DNA from: Bacteroidota bacterium
GTDB taxonomy: Bacteria; Bacteroidota; Bacteroidia; Flavobacteriales; Weeksellaceae
NCBI GenBank assembly: GCA_023420435.1
Contig: JAEZWE010000126.1
Span: 1 to 11,681, forward strand
Length of the DNA stretch: 11,681 bases
Direction: 5' to 3'
Of the stretch, positions 1-6,823 are shown in pieces. The position numbers were made by a program, and so were the translations under genes. The notes under the pieces were generated by a model. It had not been told where the DNA came from. It saw only the letters and a program-made list of their open reading frames with translations, and made no database searches. Within the stretch, counting starts at the first letter, position 1. Each line of letters opens with the position of its first letter.

Positions 1-122
1 ATGCACATGCACACGACGGCTATTGCAAAATGACTAAAAAAGCGAAAGTTTCCGGCGAAATTAAAAAAGGAAAATTTTATGCAACAAGTTTCAAATATGT
101 TGCTCCAGCAAAAAAAGATTAA
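1..122 (+). CDS. C-terminal end of a small hypothetical protein (5' end outside window)
   Basis: An open frame (codons starting at position 3) enters from the left edge and stops with TAA at 120-122. The visible 39 residues begin A-H-A-H-D-G-Y-C-K-M and then become strongly basic (many Lys, ending APAKKD). The closely spaced His residues and single Cys could bind a metal, but that is only an impression; I recognise no family. The gene is convergent with the Smr-domain gene, with 8 bases between the two stop codons and no visible terminator hairpin. Its start, length and any signal peptide lie outside the window. That it is coding is supported by the unbroken frame into a Bacteroidota-like Lys-rich C-terminus directly abutting the next gene. 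Confidence 0.6.
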   Translation, partial: AHAHDGYCKMTKKAKVSGEIKKGKFYATSFKYVAPAKKD

Positions 123-130
123 GTAAAAAT

Positions 131-625
131 TTATTTCAAAAAAACGAATACTGTACCGCTTTGGTGGTGCAGTATTTCTTTATTATGGAACTCCAGTCCG
201 GTCTGACTTTCCAACACATCGTAAACCATCTTCTGTAAAGTTCCGTCACCAATGCCGTGGATAATTTCCAAATTTTTGAGGTTGTTTTTTCTGCAAAATT
301 CCAAGGTTTCCAACAATTTTTCCTTCTGAATGAAAAGCCGTTCAAAACCATCGTATTCTTTTGGGTTTTTAACCAGTTTTTCAAAATGCAAATCCAACAC
401 TAAAGCATTTTTTTTATGTTTTTTTGAAACGGGATTCGATTTTTCTTTTTTTTGAATGACGTTGATGTTTTCATACAAATCAGGATTTTGCAAAACCAGT
501 TTTTCCATTGAAAATTGATGGTTAAAGCCATGTTCATCCATAAAAACAATCTTTTTTCCGTGAACAGAAGTTACTGTCCCGGATAAATCTTCGTCGATTA
601 CCGCTACTTTATCTCCGATTTTCAT
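131..625 (-). CDS. Smr-domain (MutS2 C-terminal-like) protein
   Basis: A 164-residue protein. Residues 1-50 form a small beta-rich segment (MKIGDKV, GTV) of the kind found before Smr domains in Bacteroidota. A basic linker follows (about 58-73, KKEKSNPVSKKHKK), then an Smr domain with the family's LDLH motif (77-80) and the HGIGDG motif (123-128), the HGxGxG signature of Smr nuclease/nucleic-acid-binding folds. Stand-alone Smr proteins are linked in the literature to DNA or RNA nicking and ribosome rescue; which applies here cannot be read from the sequence. The ATG at 623-625 overlaps the TGA stop of the upstream metallophosphoesterase (ATGA-type overlap), so the two are probably translationally coupled on one minus-strand mRNA. 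Family confidence is high, specific role unknown. Confidence 0.9.
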   Translation of the reverse strand: MKIGDKVAVIDEDLSGTVTSVHGKKIVFMDEHGFNHQFSMEKLVLQNPDLYENINVIQKKEKSNPVSKKHKKNALVLDLHFEKLVKNPKEYDGFERLFIQKEKLLETLEFCRKNNLKNLEIIHGIGDGTLQKMVYDVLESQTGLEFHNKEILHHQSGTVFVFLK

Positions 626-1119
626 TTTGTCCCCAATTCTATAATTTCCATATTTTTAATTTCTTCACCATCAATTTCGAAACGCATCATCGTTCTCATT
701 TTATGCCATCCACTTTTTCCGCAAGCTCCAGGATTTAGATGCAATAAATTATTTTCTTTATCAAACATCGCTTTTAAAATGTGAGAATGTCCAGAAATAA
801 ACAATTTCGGCGCTTTTTTGGAAATTTCTTTTTTTGCTAAAGGAGTATATTTTCCGGGATAACCACCAATATGAATCATCAAAACTTCCACTTTTTCGCA
901 GAAAAACCGATTTACCTCCGGAAATTCTGATCGTATTTTTGTGTTGTCGATATTTCCGTAAACTCCTTTTAAGGGTTTGCCCAATTCTTCCAATTTTTCG
1001 ATGACTTCCCAATTTCCAAAATCGCCACAATGCCAAATTTCATCAGCTTTTGAAGCATAATCTAAAATTCTGTCGTCGAGATAAGAATGGGAATCGGAGA
1101 GCAATAGGATTTTGGTCAT
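622..1119 (-). CDS. YfcE/MJ0936-family metallophosphoesterase
   Basis: A 165-residue single-domain calcineurin-like phosphoesterase. All metal-binding motifs are present in order: D-x-H (SDSHS, D9 and H11), GD (HCGDFG, D33), GN-x-D (GNID, N56), a lone His (H83 in MIHIGG) and GHSH (110-113). This compact layout matches the bacterial YfcE / archaeal MJ0936 group of cytoplasmic phosphodiesterases, whose in vivo substrates are largely unknown. It is the first gene of a two-gene minus-strand unit with the Smr-domain gene, sharing a 4-base stop/start overlap. Start ATG is at 1117-1119; MTKILLLSDSH is the usual family beginning. Length is normal and no key residue is missing. Confidence 0.93.
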   Translation of the reverse strand: MTKILLLSDSHSYLDDRILDYASKADEIWHCGDFGNWEVIEKLEELGKPLKGVYGNIDNTKIRSEFPEVNRFFCEKVEVLMIHIGGYPGKYTPLAKKEISKKAPKLFISGHSHILKAMFDKENNLLHLNPGACGKSGWHKMRTMMRFEIDGEEIKNMEIIELGTK

Positions 1120-1136
1120 TAGAATATTTTCGGGTC

Positions 1137-1168
1137 CAAAATAAAAACAAATTACTTAAATTCGCAAA
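1137..1168 (-). promoter_or_regulatory. Possible flavobacterial promoter of the metallophosphoesterase/Smr pair
   Basis: On the minus strand a TTTG (complement of 1165-1168) is followed after 20 bases by TTATTTTG (complement of 1137-1144). This is one mismatch from the Bacteroidota -7 consensus TAnnTTTG, with near-normal spacing (the -33 box is TTTG or TTG). Transcription would start near 1132, about a dozen bases before the ATG. No Shine-Dalgarno sequence is visible, as usual in this phylum. Confidence 0.35.
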
Positions 1169-1178
1169 AATCCTTTTT

Positions 1179-2726
1179 ATGAAACGATATTTCTCTTTAT
1201 TTCTCGTTCTTTTTTCAATTTTTTCTTTCGCACAGATTGAAGAAAAAAAATTAGACGATCTGATCCAAAATACTCTAAAAACTTTTGATGTTCCGGGAAT
1301 GTCAGTTGGAATTATCAAAGATGGCAATATTGTTTATTCCAAAGGTTTTGGTGTGGCTTCTTTAACCACAAAAAATAAAATGAACGACCAAACTTTGGTA
1401 GGAATTGCTTCCAACTCCAAAGGATTTACAGCAACTGCTTTAGCGATATTAGCAGATCAAGGAAAGTTGAACTGGGATGATAAAGTGACGAAATTTATTC
1501 CTGAATTTCAAATGTATGATCCTTATGTAACACAAGAAATTACTGTGAAAGATTTGATTACCCATAGAGTCGGACTTGGACTTGGACAAGGCGATCTAAT
1601 GTTTTTTCCGGAAGGTGGGAATTTGACAATCAAAGACATTGTTCACAATGTGCGTTATCTAAAACCGGAACACAGTTTTAGAAATACGATGGATTACAAT
1701 AATATCATGTTCATTGTTGCAGGTGAAGTAATTACCAGAATTTCCGGGAAAAGTTGGGCGGAATTTATAGAAGAAAATATTATGAAACCTGTTGGAATGA
1801 ACAGCAGTTTCGGAAGTTATAATCGTGCAAAATCTGCAAAAATTTTAAATATTATTGATGCGCATGCTCCTGTTGACGGAAAAGCGGTGCAAGTTCCGCA
1901 TGATTGGAATGAAACGGCAAATGCAGCTGGCGGAATTATGTCAAATATTAAAGATATGTTGGTTTGGGCAGAATTTTTAAATAACGGTTTTACCACAAAA
2001 TCTGGAAAAAAATTGGTTTCTGACAAACAAATTCAACAGCTTTGGCAAATTCAGCAACCGATTTCAATGGCTTTGAAAAATTCTTACGATTCCCAAAATT
2101 ACGGTTATGGTTTGGGTTGGTTTATCACCGATGTAAAAGGGCATAAACAAGTGCAACATTCCGGAGGTTTAATAGGAACTGTAACTCATTTTACATTAAT
2201 TCCGGATATGAAATTGGGAATTGTGGTTTTAACCAATCAACAAAGTGGAGCTGCTTTTACAACGATTACAAATTCTGTAAAAGATGCTTATTTGGGAATT
2301 CCGGATAGAAATTGGCTGAAAATGTATGGTGAAAGAATGTCAAAAATGAATGCAGATTTTGAAAAAGGAAAGAAAGAAATTTTCGAAAAATCTGAAAAAT
2401 TTGCAAAATCTACAGCAAATTCTATTTTGCCGGAACAAATTACCGGAACTTATACCGATCCTTGGTTTGGTGATGTTGAGGTTTCACAAACAGGGAAAAA
2501 ATACAGAATTGTGAGCAAAAATTCTCCAAGATTGAAAGGCGATTTATTGCCGTATTCTAGCAACGTTTTTATTGCAAAATGGGACGATAGAAGTTATGAT
2601 GCAGATGCTTTTGTAATCTTTACTTATGATGAAAACGGAAAAGCAATTTCCGCAAAAATGAAACCTATTTCTGATATCACCGATTTTAGTTTTGATTTTG
2701 AAGATTTGGATCTGATAAGAAAATAA
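1179..2726 (+). CDS. Exported serine hydrolase, class C beta-lactamase/DD-peptidase family
   Basis: A 515-residue protein with an N-terminal Sec signal peptide (basic MKRY, hydrophobic core to about residue 16, SFA-Q cleavage region at 16-19), so it is probably periplasmic. The penicillin-recognising-enzyme fold shows its three active-site motifs: SxxK at S78-K81 (SNSK), Y-x-N at Y173-N175 (YNN), and HSGG at 327-330 in place of the KTG box, as in AmpC-like esterases and peptidases rather than classical beta-lactamases. From about 415 to 515 there is an extra beta-rich C-terminal domain (TGTYTDPWFGDVEV) of the kind annotated DUF3471. A longer frame could begin at 1050, but it adds 43 basic residues before the signal peptide and runs into the divergent gene, so I chose ATG 1179-1181. 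Likely a D-amino-acid peptidase or esterase; true beta-lactamase activity cannot be inferred. Confidence 0.93.
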   Translation: MKRYFSLFLVLFSIFSFAQIEEKKLDDLIQNTLKTFDVPGMSVGIIKDGNIVYSKGFGVASLTTKNKMNDQTLVGIASNSKGFTATALAILADQGKLNWDDKVTKFIPEFQMYDPYVTQEITVKDLITHRVGLGLGQGDLMFFPEGGNLTIKDIVHNVRYLKPEHSFRNTMDYNNIMFIVAGEVITRISGKSWAEFIEENIMKPVGMNSSFGSYNRAKSAKILNIIDAHAPVDGKAVQVPHDWNETANAAGGIMSNIKDMLVWAEFLNNGFTTKSGKKLVSDKQIQQLWQIQQPISMALKNSYDSQNYGYGLGWFITDVKGHKQVQHSGGLIGTVTHFTLIPDMKLGIVVLTNQQSGAAFTTITNSVKDAYLGIPDRNWLKMYGERMSKMNADFEKGKKEIFEKSEKFAKSTANSILPEQITGTYTDPWFGDVEVSQTGKKYRIVSKNSPRLKGDLLPYSSNVFIAKWDDRSYDADAFVIFTYDENGKAISAKMKPISDITDFSFDFEDLDLIRK

Positions 2727-2729
2727 TAG

Positions 2730-2758
2730 AAAATCCAACCGAAAAAAGGTTGGATTTT
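2730..2758. terminator. Hairpin terminator between convergent genes
   Basis: A perfect 11-bp stem (AAAATCCAACC at 2730-2740 with GGTTGGATTTT at 2748-2758) encloses a 7-base A-rich loop and runs into a T-tract on the plus strand. It begins 3 bases after the serine hydrolase stop. Because the stem itself starts with A and ends with T, it could also terminate folB transcripts arriving on the minus strand. This is the only classical Rho-independent terminator I see in the window. Confidence 0.88.
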
Positions 2759-2769
2759 TTTATTTAAAA

Positions 2770-3132
2770 TTATTTGAAACTTTTCTCAAATTCCACACTG
2801 GCACCTTTACATTCCCCTTTCATTGGTGGATGGGTTTTCGTGAGTTTGATTTTGATGAAAGAAATCTGGGGAAATTTTTGATGAATTTTTTCGATGATTC
2901 TTCCGCAAACATGCTCCAATAATTTGGATTTAATTTGCATTTCCTCATGGATAATTTCATTGATTTCTGCATAAGAAATTGTGTCTTCCAAAGCATCCGT
3001 TTCTGAGGCTTTCCATAAATCGGTGTGCAATTCTACATTTAATAAATAATACGTCCCGATAATATTTTCTTCGGGAAGAACACCGTGATAAGCGTAGATT
3101 TTGAGATCTTCGAGGTAGATTTTTGAGCTCAT
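2770..3132 (-). CDS. folB: Dihydroneopterin aldolase (folate biosynthesis)
   Basis: A 120-residue protein of normal FolB length. FolB splits 7,8-dihydroneopterin into 6-hydroxymethyl-dihydropterin and glycolaldehyde in cytosolic folate synthesis, forming an octamer built from tetrameric rings. Visible family signatures are the YHGVLPEE segment (15-22, containing a catalytic/pterin-site Glu), SYAE (53-56), the pterin-anchoring Glu in LLEHV (E73), and KLTKTHPP (96-102) carrying the catalytic Lys (K99). Start ATG at 3130-3132. It is the last gene of the minus-strand yicC-gmk-nadA-folB run, separated from nadA by an 83-base gap that holds an inverted heptamer-array hairpin, so its expression may be set by processing or partial termination there. 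Confidence 0.96.
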   Translation of the reverse strand: MSSKIYLEDLKIYAYHGVLPEENIIGTYYLLNVELHTDLWKASETDALEDTISYAEINEIIHEEMQIKSKLLEHVCGRIIEKIHQKFPQISFIKIKLTKTHPPMKGECKGASVEFEKSFK

Positions 3133-3143
3133 GTTTTTTGTAG

Positions 3144-3205
3144 AAAGTAAAAAGTAAAAAGTACAATGTAAATTTGAGTCTATTTGACATTGTATTTTTT
3201 ACTTC
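3144..3205. repeat. Inverted heptamer array between nadA and folB (AAAGTAA-type)
   Basis: Four consecutive 7-base units run from 3144 to 3171 (AAAGTAA twice, then AAAGTAC, AATGTAA). On the opposite strand three units at 3185-3205 read GAAGTAA, AAAATAC, AATGTCA, the same order and phase. The arms 3151-3171 and 3185-3205 pair at 18 of 21 positions around a 13-base loop. The element lies entirely in the gap between two co-directional genes, so it would form a long hairpin in the operon mRNA. No T-tract follows on the minus strand, so it is not an obvious terminator. Confidence 0.8.
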
Positions 3206-3215
3206 GTACAAAAAT

Positions 3216-4235
3216 TTATTTAATCGATTTCGACAATTCCAACATTTTTTCAATTGGAGCTAGTGCTTTTAATCGCAATTCTTCTTCAATTTCAATTTCT
3301 GGAAGTTCATATTTCATACAGAGGTACAATTTTTCCATCGTGTTTCGCTTCATGTAAAAACATTCGCTGCAATTACAAGATTCATCGAAAACTAATGCAG
3401 GAATCAACGTTTTGTGAGGGGCGCGTTTTTTCATTTCGTGTAAAATTCCTTCTTCTGTTGCCACGATAAATTTCTCACAATCGTCTTTCTCAACAAAATT
3501 TAAAAGGGCAGAAGTGGAGCCAATAAAATGAGCCAAATCCAAAACCGCAGTTTCACTTTCGGGATGCGCAATCATTTTCGCATCAGGGTTTTCAGCCAAT
3601 TGTTTTGCGATTCTTTCCATGGAAAAAGCTTCGTGAACGATGCAACTTCCATCCCACAAAATCATTTCGCGACCTGTTTTTTTCATGAGATATCTTCCTA
3701 AATTTTTATCCGGAGCAAAAATTATCGGACGATCTTCCGGTAAAGATTTGATGATAGTTTCGGCGTTAGAACTGGTGACAATGATGTCGGATTCTGCTTT
3801 TGTTTCTGCATTACAGTTGATATAAGTTGCAATTAAAGCATCAGGATGTTTTTCGCGCATTTTTCGTAAACCTTCTCCGCTACAACCATCTGCTAAAGAA
3901 CAACCAGCTTGTGTATCAGGAAGAACTACTTTTTTGCTTGGATTTAAAATTTTTGCAGCTTCTGCCATGAAATGAACGCCACAAAATGCGATCATATCTG
4001 CATCGGTTTCTTTGGCTTGTCTTGCCAATTGCAAAGAATCACCCAAAAAATCGGCAATATCTTGGATGGCTGCAGGTTGGTAATAATGCGCTAAAATCAC
4101 CGCATTTTTTTCTTTTTTTAAATCTAAAATAGCTTGTACCAATTCTTCTCCTTGCGGAATAACCAAATCGTCAAATTTTAAAAATCCTCTTACAGGAAGG
4201 TTGGCTTTTGCTTTATCTAAAGTTTCTGTGCTCAT
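3216..4235 (-). CDS. nadA: Quinolinate synthase A (NAD biosynthesis)
   Basis: A 339-residue NadA. It condenses iminoaspartate with dihydroxyacetone phosphate to quinolinate, using an oxygen-sensitive [4Fe-4S] cluster whose one free iron site binds substrate. The three family cluster cysteines can be placed: C85 in AFCGVHFM, C198 in DGSCIVHEAF, and C292 in the CNCSEC segment (287-292). The triplicated-domain motifs HYYQP (50-54), DTQAGCSLAD (107-116) and AHPESE (223-228) are intact. ATG at 4233-4235; 15 bases separate it from the gmk stop, so co-transcription with gmk is likely. The usual partners nadB and nadC are not in the window. The product needs Fe-S cluster delivery, to which the NfuA-like carrier at 10494-11372 could contribute (inference only). 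Confidence 0.97.
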   Translation of the reverse strand: MSTETLDKAKANLPVRGFLKFDDLVIPQGEELVQAILDLKKEKNAVILAHYYQPAAIQDIADFLGDSLQLARQAKETDADMIAFCGVHFMAEAAKILNPSKKVVLPDTQAGCSLADGCSGEGLRKMREKHPDALIATYINCNAETKAESDIIVTSSNAETIIKSLPEDRPIIFAPDKNLGRYLMKKTGREMILWDGSCIVHEAFSMERIAKQLAENPDAKMIAHPESETAVLDLAHFIGSTSALLNFVEKDDCEKFIVATEEGILHEMKKRAPHKTLIPALVFDESCNCSECFYMKRNTMEKLYLCMKYELPEIEIEEELRLKALAPIEKMLELSKSIK

Positions 4236-4250
4236 AATGTGTTTTCTTAC

Positions 4251-4820
4251 TTAAATTGAAGCGTTTAAAAAATTTTTTATCAAATTTTCGGTTTCTTTTT
4301 TCGCGGTATCCAAATCGGTATTGATCACAATTTTGTCGAATTCTTTTTGGAAAGTCATTTCTTCTTCCGCTTTGGACACGCGTGTTTTTATGGTTTCTAA
4401 ATCATCTGTGGCTCTTGAAATCAATCTTCGTTCCAATTCTTCGATAGAAGGAGGCATGATGAATATTGAAAGAGCTTGTTCTCCAAAATATTTTTTTAGA
4501 GAAATTCCACCTTTTACATCCACATCAAAAATAACGGCTTTTCCGGAATTCCAAATTTTTTCAACTTCCAATTTTAGAGTTCCATAATATTTGTCGGTGT
4601 ACACTTCTTCAAATTCTACAAATTCATTATTTTTTATTTTTTCCCGGAATTTTTGAGGAGAAATAAAATGGTAGTCTATCCCGTTTTTTTCATCTCCCCG
4701 AGGATTTCTTGTGGTGCACGAAATGGAGAATTGAAGTTGTGGAAAATGTTCCAAAGAATGTTTTACTAAAGTGGTTTTACCGCTTCCAGAAGGTGCTGAA
4801 AAGATAATGACTTTCTTCAT
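4251..4820 (-). CDS. gmk: Guanylate kinase
   Basis: A 189-residue cytosolic kinase converting GMP (and dGMP) plus ATP to GDP plus ADP. It has a P-loop SGSGKTT (11-17) and a GMP-binding stretch with SISCTTR (32-38) and the NGIDYHF segment (46-52). FVEFEEVYTDKYYGT (67-81) and the VDVKGG turn (100-105) follow, then the RRLISR lid arginines (131-136). The frame is open further upstream to a TTG near 4898, but the added 26 residues have no counterpart in the family and overlap a repetitive gap. ATG 4818-4820 gives the canonical MKKVIIFSAPSGSGKTT beginning. It lies directly downstream of yicC, a neighbour pairing (yicC/yloC-gmk) seen in many bacteria, and upstream of nadA. Confidence 0.97.
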   Translation of the reverse strand: MKKVIIFSAPSGSGKTTLVKHSLEHFPQLQFSISCTTRNPRGDEKNGIDYHFISPQKFREKIKNNEFVEFEEVYTDKYYGTLKLEVEKIWNSGKAVIFDVDVKGGISLKKYFGEQALSIFIMPPSIEELERRLISRATDDLETIKTRVSKAEEEMTFQKEFDKIVINTDLDTAKKETENLIKNFLNASI

Positions 4821-4829
4821 CAAATTGGG

Positions 4830-4910
4830 TTTGAAATCGTTCGATTTGGTTTGAATTAATTTGAAAATGCATAGAACAAAATCAAATTTATCAAACAAAA
4901 ATCAAACAAA
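4830..4910. repeat. Weak decamer/11-mer repeat region upstream of gmk
   Basis: The gap between yicC and gmk contains four phased 10-base units at 4830-4869 (TTTGAAATCG, TTCGATTTGG, TTTGAATTAA, TTTGAAAATG). On the other strand there is an 11-base-period direct repeat whose copies, ATCAAACAAA on the plus strand, lie at 4890-4899 and 4901-4910. The two halves are loosely inverted with respect to each other (TTTGAA/TTTGAT cores). The minus strand also contains TAAATTTG (complement of 4881-4888), a -7 consensus match, so some of this may simply be promoter sequence for gmk. It is less regular than the heptamer and octamer elements elsewhere. Confidence 0.4.
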
Positions 4911-4911
4911 T

Positions 4912-5769
4912 TTAAAGTACGTTTAAGGTTTGCTCTTTTATTTTTTCTAAATCATCTTTCATCATTACGACCAATTTCTGAATTTCTGCATGATTGGCTT
5001 TTGATCCTAAAGTATTGATTTCCCGACCAATTTCCTGAGCAATGAACCCCAATTTCTTACCGTTGGATGTTTCATTTTTCATGACTTCATTATAGTATTT
5101 CAAATGTTGTGCAAGGCGAACTTTTTCCTCGGAAATATCCAGTTTTTCGGTGTAATACGCTAGTTCCTGATAAAAACGGGTTTCATCAATATTTTCAAAT
5201 TCTTTCAAAGTTTTCTGATAACGTTCTTTTACGGCTTCTAAACGTACCCCTTCATAAGGAACTACCATCGAAAGATAGGTTTCGATATTATGAAGATTAC
5301 GTTTTAGTTCTTCGTATAAAATATCGCCTTCTGTTTTTCGGAAAGATTCAAATTTATCCAAAGCTTCATCCACTCTTTGCATCAGGAAGTTCCATTCTTG
5401 TTCATCCAGGTCATCAGGGCGGGAAGAAATGGCTTCCGGAAGACGTACTGCCATTTTTAAATACTCAAATTCCGGAGCGTCATTTGCGCATTCTTTCAAA
5501 GCATTCATGTAAGATTTTATCAAACTTTGGTTAATTTTTACATCGTTGCAATCGTCCAAAATTTCGCAATTAATATAGCAATCTACTTTTCCACGAATGA
5601 TACGGTCATTCAGTGCTTTTCGGATTTCAAATTCTTTTTCTTTGTAACGAACCGGAACACGGATATTCAAATCGAAACTTTTGGAATTGAGGGATTTCAG
5701 TTCAACCACTATTTTTTTTCCTGCAATAACTTCTTCGCTTCTTCCAAAGCCAGTCATAGATAAAATCAT
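4912..5769 (-). CDS. yicC: YicC/YloC-family endoribonuclease-like protein
   Basis: A 285-residue protein of the YicC family: N-terminal YicC-like domain starting MILSMTGFGRS, then a C-terminal DUF1732 region (about 200-285) ending with an NTLGSKANHAEIQKLVV-type segment. Family members YicC (E. coli) and YloC (B. subtilis) have been reported as endoribonucleases; older literature links yicC to stationary-phase survival. The cellular target here is unknown. I start at ATG 5767-5769, which gives the conserved M-I-L-S-M-T-G beginning; an in-frame TTG two codons upstream is unnecessary. It heads the minus-strand run to gmk, nadA and folB, and is divergent from miaA across a 43-base gap with a good -7 box. 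Length is typical. Confidence 0.93.
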   Translation of the reverse strand: MILSMTGFGRSEEVIAGKKIVVELKSLNSKSFDLNIRVPVRYKEKEFEIRKALNDRIIRGKVDCYINCEILDDCNDVKINQSLIKSYMNALKECANDAPEFEYLKMAVRLPEAISSRPDDLDEQEWNFLMQRVDEALDKFESFRKTEGDILYEELKRNLHNIETYLSMVVPYEGVRLEAVKERYQKTLKEFENIDETRFYQELAYYTEKLDISEEKVRLAQHLKYYNEVMKNETSNGKKLGFIAQEIGREINTLGSKANHAEIQKLVVMMKDDLEKIKEQTLNVL

Positions 5770-5778
5770 ACGCAAATA

Positions 5779-5808
5779 TTGTGGTACAAAGATAAAAATT
5801 TAATTTAG
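5779..5808. promoter_or_regulatory. Divergent promoter region of yicC (-) and miaA (+)
   Basis: For yicC the minus strand reads TATCTTTG (complement of 5787-5794), a perfect match to the Bacteroidota -7 box TAnnTTTG, about 18 bases before the ATG; no well-placed -33 TTG is seen. For miaA the plus strand has TTG at 5779-5781, a 19-base spacer, and TAATTTAG (5801-5808, one mismatch), which would start transcription almost at the GTG start codon. The yicC box is convincing; the miaA one is tentative. Confidence 0.45.
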
Positions 5809-5812
5809 CAAC

Positions 5813-6712
5813 GTGAAAACGTTAATTTCTATTATTGGAACCACCGGAATTGGAAAAACCAAATTGGCGATCGATTTAGCGAAATATTTCCAAACTGAAA
5901 TTATTTCCTGCGATTCCCGACAATTTTTTCGAGAAATGAAAATCGGAACTGCGGCTCCAACAACTGAAGAACTGGCGGAAATTACGCATCATTTTATTGG
6001 AAATCTATCTGTGAAGGATTATTATTCGATTGGTCAGTTTGAGTTGGATGCTTTGGAAAAACTGAATGAACTTTTTCAAAAAAACAACATTGTAATTATG
6101 GTTGGAGGAAGTATGATGTATGAAAAATCCGTGATTGAAGGATTGAATGATCTTCCTGAAGCCGATGAAAAAAATCAAGAAAAAATCAACGAAATTTGGA
6201 AGGAAAAAGGAATCGAAGGTTTGCAGGAAATTTTGAAAAATTTGGATTTTGAATATTATAAAAAAGTGGATTTAGAAAATCCAAGACGATTGTTACGTGC
6301 AATTGATGTGATGTGGCAAACCGGAAAAAAATATTCTGAAATCGTTTCCGAACCGAAAAACAAAAGAAATTTCAACGTCATCCGAATCGGGATTGAAGCG
6401 CCGCGCGAAGTTATTTATGAGAGAATCAATCTTAGGGTGGATCAAATGATGAAAAATGGATTGTTGGATGAGGTGAAAAATTTGACAGAATTTAAAGATT
6501 TAATTGCTTTAAAAACGGTTGGTTATACTGAATTATTCAATTATTTGGATGGAACTTGGAATCTTGAATTTGCTGTTGGGGAAATCAAGAAAAATTCCAG
6601 AAGATTTGCAAAACGACAACTTACTTGGTACCGAAAAGAAGAAAATATCCTTTGGGTAAATTATCAAAACGCATTACAAGAATCTTTATCATACTTAAAT
6701 GGGTTGATGTGA
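5813..6712 (+). CDS. miaA: tRNA dimethylallyltransferase
   Basis: A 299-residue MiaA, which transfers a dimethylallyl group to N6 of A37 in tRNAs reading UNN codons, the first step before MiaB methylthiolation. Motifs: P-loop GTTGIGKT (9-16), the CDSRQFF-EMKIGTA substrate-tRNA segment (33-47), THHFIGN, and VGGSMMYEKSVIEG where many homologues have VGGTGLY. Basic tRNA-contact residues follow (NPRRLLRAIDV and KKNSRRFAKRQLTWYR near the C-terminus, the latter contacting the anticodon loop in known structures). The start is GTG at 5813-5815. The P-loop begins only eight residues later and no ATG is available, so the GTG start is well supported. The last codons (…LM-stop) already belong to the octamer inverted repeat that follows. 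Confidence 0.97.
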   Translation: MKTLISIIGTTGIGKTKLAIDLAKYFQTEIISCDSRQFFREMKIGTAAPTTEELAEITHHFIGNLSVKDYYSIGQFELDALEKLNELFQKNNIVIMVGGSMMYEKSVIEGLNDLPEADEKNQEKINEIWKEKGIEGLQEILKNLDFEYYKKVDLENPRRLLRAIDVMWQTGKKYSEIVSEPKNKRNFNVIRIGIEAPREVIYERINLRVDQMMKNGLLDEVKNLTEFKDLIALKTVGYTELFNYLDGTWNLEFAVGEIKKNSRRFAKRQLTWYRKEENILWVNYQNALQESLSYLNGLM

Positions 6713-6821
6713 AGATGTGATAATTTGATAATCCAAATTTCTTTATTTTTATTTCCGATAGTTTTCTTTTATTTTTGCTAATTAAATATCGCATCTTCAC
6801 ATCAACAAATTATCCCATTAG
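6703..6821. repeat. Inverted octamer array flanking a promoter, miaA to thioredoxin-fold gene
   Basis: The left arm has 8-base units at 6704-6735 (TTGATGTG, AAGATGTG, ATAATTTG, ATAATCCA). The right arm on the opposite strand, 6782-6821, reads CTAATGGG, ATAATTTG, TTGATGTG, AAGATGCG, ATATTTAA in the same phase. Segments 6703-6722 and 6787-6806 are a 20-base inverted repeat with a single G:T pair. The intervening 64 bases are T-rich and contain the downstream gene's -7 box. The left arm overlaps the miaA stop codon and the right arm ends two bases before the next ATG, so the whole gap is accounted for. Confidence 0.85.
6770..6777 (+). promoter_or_regulatory. Probable -7 promoter box of the thioredoxin-fold gene
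   Basis: TATTTTTG matches TAnnTTTG perfectly and lies about 47 bases before the ATG at 6824. No clear TTTG -33 element is at the usual 19-base spacing. It sits inside the loop between the two arms of the octamer inverted repeat, so a transcript starting here would carry only the right arm, whereas read-through from miaA would carry both. Confidence 0.45.
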
Positions 6822-6823
6822 TT

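Noticed and set aside
1050..1178. Longer serine hydrolase start at 1050
   Set aside because: It would overlap the divergent metallophosphoesterase and put 43 residues before an obvious signal peptide.
1179..2726. Antibiotic-resistance beta-lactamase
   Set aside because: The motifs (SxxK, YxN, HSGG) and the C-terminal extra domain indicate the broad serine hydrolase/peptidase group; resistance cannot be inferred.
3133..3215. Rho-independent terminator between nadA and folB
   Set aside because: The hairpin is very A+T-rich and is not followed by a T-tract on the transcribed strand; kept as a repeat element instead.
4821..4898. Longer guanylate kinase start at TTG near 4898
   Set aside because: The extra 26 residues are repeat-derived, with no family counterpart; ATG 4820 gives the canonical start.
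5109..5763. Open frames on the plus strand within yicC (and similar antisense frames within nadA, gmk, hemH and the Nfu gene)
   Set aside because: They are shadows of strongly supported genes, with no recognisable motifs or start context.
6703..6821. Inverted repeats as insertion-sequence or MITE ends
   Set aside because: No target-site duplication is visible, the arms are built from phased octamers that extend to the stop and start codons, and no transposase is present in the window.
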